DNA of 64,000 bases, from the NCBI RefSeq assembly GCF_003324185.1, contig NZ_PXUP01000009.1:1-64000 (forward strand), in the 5' to 3' direction. This DNA comes from Faecalibacterium prausnitzii. GTDB taxonomy: Bacteria; Bacillota; Clostridia; Oscillospirales; Ruminococcaceae. The notes below the pieces were generated by a model. It made no database searches, was not told where the DNA came from, and saw nothing but the letters and a program-made list of their open reading frames with translations. Within the stretch, counting starts at the first letter, position 1; each line of letters begins with the position of its first letter. A program made the position numbers and the translations under genes. Of this stretch, positions 58,709 through 64,000 are shown one piece after another.

Positions 58709-58849
58709 AATCCGATGAAAACTGCCGGAAAACCCTGTGGGGTGCGTTGCAATTTACCTGCTGTTATGGTAAGATAAATACAGTTTGCCCGTGTGCGCGG
58801 CGCAGCCCCGCACCCCGACAAACGAATTCAACAAAAGAAGGAATATTTT

Positions 58850-59419
58850 ATGATAAACCGCACAAAACTCTCTGTGATCGCCGTCAGCGCCGTGCTGGCT
58901 GTTGCCCTGACCGGCTGCGGCGGCAGCGCTTCTTCCGCGCCGTCCTCCGTGTCCAGCGCCTCTGCCTCTGCACCGGCTTCCAGCACTGCCGCCCCGGCGG
59001 CGGATACCGCTGAAAACGGCACTGCCGATCTGGACAGCGCTGTGGAGACCCTGCTGGCTGCGAACCCCATCTCCAACCAGTTCGAGATCGCTGCCATGAA
59101 CATCGAGTACGACTTCGGCCTGAAGGCCGAGGACGTAGCCGCCTACAAGGGCGTAAAGAGCAACGACAATGGCGATGCCGGCCTTGTGCTGGTGGTGGAA
59201 GCCGCTTCCGGCAAGGCACAGGACGTGGTGACCGCGCTGGAAAGCTACAAGCAGGATCAGGTGGCTTTCTACGGCAACTACGCCGAGTTTGCACAGGCAC
59301 AGAGCAACGTGGAAAACGCTATCATCTCCTCCAAGGGCGACCGTGTGGTCATGGTGATCGCCTCCAACGAGTGCACCGCAGACCTGAACAGTGCTGTGGA
59401 CAGCGCCCTGAACAGCTGA
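58850..59419 (+). CDS. DUF4358 lipoprotein
   Basis: 189 residues. Signal with lipobox ALTGC at about residue 22, Ser/Ala-rich linker, then the DUF4358 domain: SNQFEIAAMNIEYDFGLKAEDVAAYKGV, VLVVEAASGKAQDVVTALESYKQDQ and NVENAIISSKGDRVVMVIASN. Function unknown. Often found next to MBOAT/DHHW O-acetylation genes, as here. Confidence 0.85.
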   Translation: MINRTKLSVIAVSAVLAVALTGCGGSASSAPSSVSSASASAPASSTAAPAADTAENGTADLDSAVETLLAANPISNQFEIAAMNIEYDFGLKAEDVAAYKGVKSNDNGDAGLVLVVEAASGKAQDVVTALESYKQDQVAFYGNYAEFAQAQSNVENAIISSKGDRVVMVIASNECTADLNSAVDSALNS

Positions 59420-59432
59420 ATCTGACCTTCCG

Positions 59433-59463
59433 AGCCGGTGCCATCTGCGGCATCGGCTTTTTT
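59433..59463 (+). terminator. Terminator after DUF4358 gene
   Basis: AGCCGGTGCC pairs with GGCATCGGCT (one wobble), then TTTTTT. Confidence 0.65.
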
Positions 59464-59504
59464 CAGTAGAAAGCCCCTGATGAGGGGTATTTCTGCTGAA
59501 GCTG

Positions 59505-59552
59505 CGCCCGCATCCGTCATGCCACCTTCCCCCGGCCGGGGGAAGGCTGAGT
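59505..59552. repeat. Half copy of the 39868 inverted repeat
   Basis: CACCTTCCCCCGGCCGGGGGAAGG next to GCATCCGTCATGC, related to AAGCCTTCCCCCGG...GACGGATG at 39868. Confidence 0.55.
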
Positions 59553-59585
59553 CTGTAATTCCGTGTAAAAAAGGAGGCTGACCCC

Positions 59586-61004
59586 TTGGTTTTCAGCACC
59601 ATCATCTTCCTGTTCCGCTTTTTGCCCATCACGCTGGCGCTGTACTATCTTGCCCCCGCAAAACTGAAGAACACCGTGCTGTTTTTGTGCAGTCTGGTGT
59701 TCTACTGCTGGGGCGAGGTGCGCTTTTTCCCGGTCATGGTGGCGCTTATCCTCATCAACTATCTCAGCGGCCTTGCCATCGAGCACTTTGATGCAAAGCC
59801 CGCGCTGCGCCGCTTTTTTCTGCTGGTGGCGCTCATTGGCAGCTTAGGGATGCTGTTCTACTTCAAGTACGCAAACTTTGTGCTGCGCAGCGCCAATGCC
59901 CTGCTGGGCACCGCCTTTGCCGAAATTCAAGGCATCGGCACCCTGCCGCTGGGCATCAGCTTCTACACCTTCCAGACCCTTTCCTACTCCATCGACGTCT
60001 ACCGCCGGGATGTAAAAGCCGAGCGCAACATCATCGATTTCGGCGCTTATGTGGTCATGTTCCCGCAGCTCATCGCGGGGCCCATCGTCAAGTACCGGGA
60101 CGTCTCCGACCAGCTGCACGTCTACAGGCACCGCTATAACCTCAAACAAATTGAAGAGGGCATGACCCTGTTCACCTTCGGTCTTGCCAAAAAGGTGCTG
60201 CTGGCGGACGCCGTGGGCGCATTGTGGACAGATATTATCGGAGTAGCCGACAGCCCCTCCACCACCTTTGTGGGTCTGGCAAACGCCTCCACCCCGCTGG
60301 TGTGGCTGGGCATCATCGCATACAGTTTGCAGCTGTACTTCGATTTCTCCGGCTACTCCCTCATGGGCATCGGCATGGGCAAGATGCTGGGCTTCGACTT
60401 CCCTGCAAACTTCAACTACCCCTATATCTCCGCTTCCATCACCGAGTTCTGGCGGCGCTGGCACATGACCCTGTCCGGCTGGTTTAGGGAGTATGTGTAT
60501 ATCCCGCTGGGCGGCAACCGCAAGGGGCTCAAGCGGCAGATCTTGAACCTGTTCATCGTGGAGCTGCTCACCGGCATCTGGCACGGCGCGAACTGGAACT
60601 TTATCTGCTGGGGTCTTTACTACTTTGTGCTGCTGGCGGCTGAAAAGCTGTTTTTGCTGCCCTACCTGAAAAAAGGCAGGGTGTGGCCGCATTTCTACAC
60701 CCTGTTCCTTGTGGTGGTAGGCTGGGCGATGTTCGTGGGCAACGACACCGGCGTGTCCTTCGGGCTGCTGTTCCAAAAGCTCTTTATCCCCTCCGGCGGG
60801 GTGTCGCCGCTGTATTTCCTGCGGAATTACGGCGTGCTGCTGGCGGTAAGCGTGGTGTGCTGCACCCCGCTGATCGAAAAGCTGTGGGATGTGCTGCGCA
60901 AGAACGTGGTCACCCGCTGCGCCGCCATCCTGACGCTGCTGGTGGTCTCCACCGCCTATGTGGTGGGCAGCACCAACAGCCCGTTCCTGTATTTTAACTT
61001 TTAA
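59586..61004 (+). CDS. MBOAT-family O-acyltransferase (AlgI/DltB type)
   Basis: 472 residues. TTG start, supported by AAAGGAGG 10 bases upstream and by the family start VFSTIIFLFRFLP. About ten membrane segments; EFWRRWHMTLSGWFREYVYIPLGGNRKG and the catalytic His in LLTGIWHGANWNF are MBOAT hallmarks. Carries acetyl groups across the membrane to a wall or surface polymer. Twelve bases before its DHHW partner. Confidence 0.9.
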   Translation: MVFSTIIFLFRFLPITLALYYLAPAKLKNTVLFLCSLVFYCWGEVRFFPVMVALILINYLSGLAIEHFDAKPALRRFFLLVALIGSLGMLFYFKYANFVLRSANALLGTAFAEIQGIGTLPLGISFYTFQTLSYSIDVYRRDVKAERNIIDFGAYVVMFPQLIAGPIVKYRDVSDQLHVYRHRYNLKQIEEGMTLFTFGLAKKVLLADAVGALWTDIIGVADSPSTTFVGLANASTPLVWLGIIAYSLQLYFDFSGYSLMGIGMGKMLGFDFPANFNYPYISASITEFWRRWHMTLSGWFREYVYIPLGGNRKGLKRQILNLFIVELLTGIWHGANWNFICWGLYYFVLLAAEKLFLLPYLKKGRVWPHFYTLFLVVVGWAMFVGNDTGVSFGLLFQKLFIPSGGVSPLYFLRNYGVLLAVSVVCCTPLIEKLWDVLRKNVVTRCAAILTLLVVSTAYVVGSTNSPFLYFNF

Positions 61005-61016
61005 GGAGGCGGGAAG

Positions 61017-62189
61017 ATGTCCAAACACGAGAAAAAGACCTCCTCCCTTTTGCACTACCCGGTGCTGGTGGTGTTCAGCCTGTTCTTTATCGGGCTGTTC
61101 GCGCTGGATATGGTCACCCCGGATCGCAGCTACAGTGAGCTGGAGAATACCACCCTGAGCCAGCGCCCGGCGCTGACCCAGTTCACCGCCAAGGGGCTGA
61201 ACAGCTACTTTACCGCCTACACCAAATACGTCAAGGATCAGGTGGCGGGGCGCGACCAGTGGATCAGCCTGCAGAGCGTGGTGGAGACCACCCTGCTGCA
61301 AAAGCAGCAGAACGGCGGCATCCTGCTGGGCAAGGAGCACATGATGTTCCCCCGCACCTACGGGCTGCTTTCCAGCGAGGAGCGCACCCTGCCCAAAAAT
61401 ACCGCAGCGCTCACCAGCCTGTGCCAGCGCTACCCGGGCAAGGTGAATGTGCTGCTGGCACCCGCTGCCAGCGATATCTATAAAGAAAACGTGCCCGCAA
61501 ACGCCCCCCTGCTGGACGAGGACGGCTACCTTGACCAGCTTTCCGCTGCGGTGCAGGCGGCCGGCGGCAGCTTTGTGGACGTGCGCCAGACCCTTGCCGC
61601 CCACAAGAGCGAGTATATCTACTACCGCACCGACCACCACTGGACGAGCCTTGGCGCCTACTACGCTTACAGCCAGCTGTGCCAGACCCTTGGCCTTACC
61701 CCCTTTGATACCGCCGCCCACACTGCGCTGACTGCCGACGGCTTTTACGGCACCCACTACGCCAAGGCGCGCACATGGAACGCCGTGCCGGACGTGATCA
61801 CCTACTACGACCTTGCCAACACCCTGACGGTATGGAACGTGACGGCGGCAGGCCAGCCCACCGAGGGGCAGGCCACCGGCCTGTACGACACAGAGAAGCT
61901 CTCCGTTTATGATAAATACGCCATGTTCCTGCACGGCAACAACGGTTTAAGCCGGGTGCAGGGCAACGGCAGCGGGCGCATCCTTGTCATCAAGGACAGC
62001 TACGCCAACTGCTTTGTACCCTACCTGACCGCCAACTACGCTGACATCGACGTGGTGGACTTCCGCAACTACAACTACGGCTTGGATCAGCTGATCGCCG
62101 ATAACGGCTACGACCAGATCCTTGTGCTGTATAACTTTGACAGCTTCAAGAGCGACCCCTACCTCTACCGCGTCGGGGTACAGGGGTAA
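61017..62189 (+). CDS. DHHW-family acyl-transfer protein (AlgJ-like)
   Basis: 390 residues. N-terminal membrane anchor (YPVLVVFSLFFIGLFALDM), then an SGNH/AlgJ-like domain with the YYRTDHHWTSLGAYYAY motif and a VIKDSYANCFVPY nucleophile loop. Expected to pass acetyl from the MBOAT protein to an extracellular acceptor. AAGGAGG precedes the ATG. Confidence 0.9.
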   Translation: MSKHEKKTSSLLHYPVLVVFSLFFIGLFALDMVTPDRSYSELENTTLSQRPALTQFTAKGLNSYFTAYTKYVKDQVAGRDQWISLQSVVETTLLQKQQNGGILLGKEHMMFPRTYGLLSSEERTLPKNTAALTSLCQRYPGKVNVLLAPAASDIYKENVPANAPLLDEDGYLDQLSAAVQAAGGSFVDVRQTLAAHKSEYIYYRTDHHWTSLGAYYAYSQLCQTLGLTPFDTAAHTALTADGFYGTHYAKARTWNAVPDVITYYDLANTLTVWNVTAAGQPTEGQATGLYDTEKLSVYDKYAMFLHGNNGLSRVQGNGSGRILVIKDSYANCFVPYLTANYADIDVVDFRNYNYGLDQLIADNGYDQILVLYNFDSFKSDPYLYRVGVQG

Positions 62190-62286
62190 ACAGCCAAAAG
62201 CCTAAATTATTGCAGTCTATTTTCACAAATTTATAGCCGCAATTTCATGCGTCCCGCCAGTTTTTGCACAGATGTGCCAAAACCCC

Positions 62287-62315
62287 TTGATAAAATCCGA
62301 CCACTGTTGTAGAAT
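62287..62315 (+). promoter_or_regulatory. Promoter of the leader-peptide genes
   Basis: TTGATA, 17 bases, TAGAAT; leader about 95 bases. Confidence 0.65.
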
Positions 62316-62412
62316 GGTCATATAGAGAACAATGCTCTATCGGCAATTGGGTATAGACGCCGGGGGATCGGGATGCAATGCGGCATTTCCCTTTGACAAA
62401 GGAGTATTGAAG

Positions 62413-62766
62413 ATGAAAAAGATGAATTATCCCGCAGATTATGCGGTACTTTCCAACGAAGAAATGACCTATACCACCGGCGGCGGCGCAGTGGATGATG
62501 CTGCCAGTCTCGCCACTACTGCCGCAACGGTCGTAGGTGCTGTGGTGCTGGCCTCCAGCTACATCTGGGGCATCAAGCAGGCACGCACATGGTTGCAGCA
62601 GGACGGCAACAAGGACGGCAACTTCTTTACCGTGATGGGCCGCGCCACCGATGCCCTTGCCGCCGATATGGGCAAATCCGCCGGCAACTTTGTGCGGGAT
62701 GCCGTTTCCACCACCATGGTGGTGGCGCTGGCTCCCCTGAGCGCCGTTCTGCTGATCGTGCGCTGA
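62413..62766 (+). CDS. Double-glycine leader peptide 1, bacteriocin-like precursor
   Basis: 117 residues. Residues 1-24 form a leader ending ...LSNEEMTYTTGG: L at -12, S at -11, E at -8, M at -7 and Gly-Gly at -2/-1 match double-glycine export leaders. The core of 93 residues is Ala/Gly-rich with a helix-prone hydrophobic stretch (TVVGAVVLASSYIWG) and the segment DALAADMGKSAGNFVRD, which its neighbour shares. GAAGGAG-type ribosome site (AAAGGAG, 8 bases). No immunity or export gene is in the window. Confidence 0.7.
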   Translation: MKKMNYPADYAVLSNEEMTYTTGGGAVDDAASLATTAATVVGAVVLASSYIWGIKQARTWLQQDGNKDGNFFTVMGRATDALAADMGKSAGNFVRDAVSTTMVVALAPLSAVLLIVR

Positions 62767-62781
62767 CCTTTTTAATCAGAT

Positions 62782-62811
62782 AAAACGGTGCTTTTTTGGA
62801 TGCACCGTTTT
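62782..62811 (+). terminator. Hairpin between the two peptide genes
   Basis: AAAACGGTGC pairs with GCACCGTTTT around TTTTTTGGAT. May be a partial terminator that adjusts the second gene. Confidence 0.55.
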
Positions 62812-62841
62812 GGATAGCTTTGTTTCAAAAGGAGTGTTATT

Positions 62842-63171
62842 ATGGAAAAAATGATGATGCCCGCGTACTACAATGTACTGTCCACTGAGGAAATGACCTA
62901 CACCGAAGGCGGCGCCAATGCTACCATGTCTGAGGCTCTGCTGTGCTGGCTGATTCCCCCGTACGGCTGGTTCAAGGGTCTGACCGCTGTCCGCAATTAC
63001 CGCCGTAAGAACCCCAACACTTGGACTGAGACCGGTCTGGATGCTCTGACTGCCGATATGGAGAAGAGCACTGCCAACGCCATCCGTGACATCGCCTGCA
63101 CCGCTTACATGATCAGCTCCACCGCTACCGGTGTCGGCCTGATCATCAATGCAGCAGTCATCCTGCTCTGA
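62842..63171 (+). CDS. Double-glycine leader peptide 2, bacteriocin-like precursor
   Basis: 109 residues. The leader MEKMMMPAYYNVLSTEEMTYTEGG is in the same register as peptide 1 and again ends Gly23-Gly24. The 85-residue core has hydrophobic ends, a basic RNYRRKNPN middle and DALTADMEKSTANAIRD, aligned with peptide 1 (residues 80-96 and 67-83). AAGGAG is 8 bases before the ATG. Two-peptide bacteriocin or other processed peptide pair. Confidence 0.7.
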   Translation: MEKMMMPAYYNVLSTEEMTYTEGGANATMSEALLCWLIPPYGWFKGLTAVRNYRRKNPNTWTETGLDALTADMEKSTANAIRDIACTAYMISSTATGVGLIINAAVILL

Positions 63172-63221
63172 TCCATCTTATCTCATAAGACCGGCTCGGA
63201 GTACACCAAAGAACAAAGCAG

Positions 63222-63261
63222 GCGGAGGCGCTGCCCGAAAGGGCAGCGCCTCCGCTGTTTT
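63222..63261. terminator. Terminator between peptide and toxin genes
   Basis: GCGGAGGCGCTGCCC-GAAA-GGGCAGCGCCTCCGC, then TGTTTTTA. Perfect 15-bp stem with a GAAA loop; serves both converging genes. Confidence 0.85.
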
Positions 63262-63266
63262 TATGC

Positions 63267-63623
63267 TCATTCTTCCGGCAAAGAATCCTCTTCCAAAGGT
63301 TCTTCCCTTGTTTTATCAAACAACACGCTCAGATAGTCCCTGCGGCCATAGAGTACACGGTCGACCGTGACCACCGATTTTCCGGTATGGTAAAAAATCA
63401 AATAGTTCTCGCATACAAGGAACCGTTCTTCTCCTATTACTTCCGATATGGATGAAAGCAGCATTCCGCTCTCCGCAAAATCTTCCAGCTGATCTACTCT
63501 GTCCATGATTTTATTGACAAGTCTTTCCGCCGCCTGCTGATTTTGCAGATCAAGTGCAATATAATCCCAGATCGAATCCAAATCACAGCGTGCCTCGTCT
63601 GTGTATAAGATCTTATTTTTCAT
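63267..63623 (-). CDS. Type II toxin, RelE/ParE superfamily
   Basis: 118 residues. KILYTDEARCDLDSIWDYIALDLQNQQAAERLVNKIMDRVDQLEDF and EERFLVCENYLIFYHTGKSVVTVDRVLYGRRDYLSVLF match the ParE/RelE plasmid-stabilisation fold. Probable gyrase poison or ribosome-associated endoribonuclease; not separable here. I start at ATG 63623, which overlaps the antitoxin stop by 11 bases. The GTG at 63635 is an alternative. Confidence 0.85.
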   Translation of the reverse strand: MKNKILYTDEARCDLDSIWDYIALDLQNQQAAERLVNKIMDRVDQLEDFAESGMLLSSISEVIGEERFLVCENYLIFYHTGKSVVTVDRVLYGRRDYLSVLFDKTREEPLEEDSLPEE

Positions 63624-63873
63624 TTGCTCTTGCACGGAAATGCGCCCTCATTTCTTCACTGGTCAGACAGCCTTTCTCTTCCCCGGAGCGGCGACCTTTT
63701 GCGATCTCACTCATCAGACGGATCGTTGCCTGTGCTTTCTCATAATCACGCAGTTCCACAATGGCATATTTTCCGCGGCCGTTCTTGGTCAGAAAGACCG
63801 GCGAGCCTTCCTCCACATCCCGCAATACCTCGTTATAATTTCGCAAATCAGAGATCGGTTTAATATTCGGCAT
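63613..63873 (-). CDS. Antitoxin, Phd/YefM family
   Basis: 86 residues. PNIKPISDLRNYNEVLRDVEEGSPVFLTKNGRGKYAIVELRDYEK is the Phd/YefM DNA-binding half; the C-terminal tail (EKGCLTSEEMRAHFRARANEK) should bind the toxin. Expected to repress its own promoter. Start at ATG 63873 with AAAGGAG upstream; TTGAAT-17-TATACT promoter at 63896-63924. Confidence 0.9.
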   Translation of the reverse strand: MPNIKPISDLRNYNEVLRDVEEGSPVFLTKNGRGKYAIVELRDYEKAQATIRLMSEIAKGRRSGEEKGCLTSEEMRAHFRARANEK

Positions 63874-63895
63874 ATTATCCACTCCTTTCAGTTTT

Positions 63896-63924
63896 AGTAT
63901 AACGCATCTTGTTGTAAAATTCAA
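63896..63924 (-). promoter_or_regulatory. Promoter of the antitoxin-toxin operon
   Basis: TTGAAT, 17 bases, TATACT on the minus strand. Confidence 0.7.
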
Positions 63925-63948
63925 CGTAAAATTTGCAGCAAAAAACAA

Positions 63949-63988
63949 AAATCCCCTGAACTGCTGTTCCCGGCAGCTCAGGGGATTT
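63949..63988 (-). terminator. Terminator of a gene beyond the right edge
   Basis: AAATCCCCTGA pairs with TCAGGGGATTT and the minus-strand T-run TTTTGTTTTTT follows, so it ends a minus-strand gene outside the window. Confidence 0.75.
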
Positions 63989-64000
63989 CATACCTTATGC

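Noticed and set aside
62413-63171. Lantibiotic precursors
   Set aside because: The cores are not Ser/Thr/Cys-rich in the right pattern and no LanM/LanB-like gene is in the window.

Overview
The window reads as GC-rich chromosomal DNA of an anaerobic gut Firmicute of the Oscillospiraceae, most likely Faecalibacterium or a close relative. This is inferred from gene content and style (complete PTS, Clostridia-type spo remnants, DUF4352/DUF3048/DUF4358/DUF4830 surface proteins, T-box before asnS, strong TTG-17-TATAAT promoters, dense short structured repeats); no rRNA gene is present to confirm it. I see no prophage, insertion sequence, CRISPR array or rRNA.

Layout. 1-1.3 kb: tail of an unknown gene, esterase and YaiI-like protein, then tRNA-Ser(CGA). 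1.6-9.2 kb: a surface-protein region with four related twin-arginine-type proteins, an XRE regulator, a BspA-like leucine-rich-repeat lipoprotein, a phosphatase and two DUF3048 proteins. 9.6-13 kb: glucose-type EIIA, nagA and a GlcNAc/glucose-type EIICB, an amino-sugar uptake and entry module. 13.3-18.9 kb: housekeeping enzymes (NUDIX, ricin-type lectin, nitroreductase, GNAT, TrpR-like YerC, DJ-1, FAH, ROK kinase). 19-28.7 kb: surface 5'-nucleotidase, HAD, ilvE, an esterase/esterase/ATP-grasp set, MATE pump and an odd phosphoribosyltransferase. 29-30.2 kb: MYG1 and GIY-YIG. 31.2-39.5 kb: a full arginine biosynthesis cluster argG-H-C-J-B-D-F on the minus strand. 40-46 kb: PTS EIIC-like membrane protein, GH25 muramidase, DUF4830 protein, then ptsH-ptsI. 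46.3-52.9 kb: anti-sigma/ECF sigma pair, degenerate M23 protein, mutY, T-box-controlled asnS, lipoprotein. 53-57.8 kb: spoIIP, gpr, rpsT, spoVAE-AD-AC. 57.9-62.2 kb: M15 peptidase, DUF4358 lipoprotein, MBOAT and DHHW acyl-transfer pair. 62.4-63.2 kb: two paralogous double-glycine-leader peptides. 63.3-63.9 kb: toxin-antitoxin pair.

How it fits together: EI, HPr, EIIA and EIICB supply phosphate for sugar import and NagA feeds GlcNAc-6-P into metabolism. The arg genes form one biosynthetic unit from glutamate to arginine, except for argA, which argJ can replace. The spo genes are those for engulfment, DPA uptake and SASP degradation.

The two most unusual signals are (i) a family of at least five oriented 3'-end repeat elements whose stems covary, with a possible pseudoknot and a UGCG-capped terminator hairpin, and (ii) two tandem peptides with a shared double-glycine leader and a shared core motif but no recognisable bacteriocin family. 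HPr also carries Lys instead of Ser at position 46.
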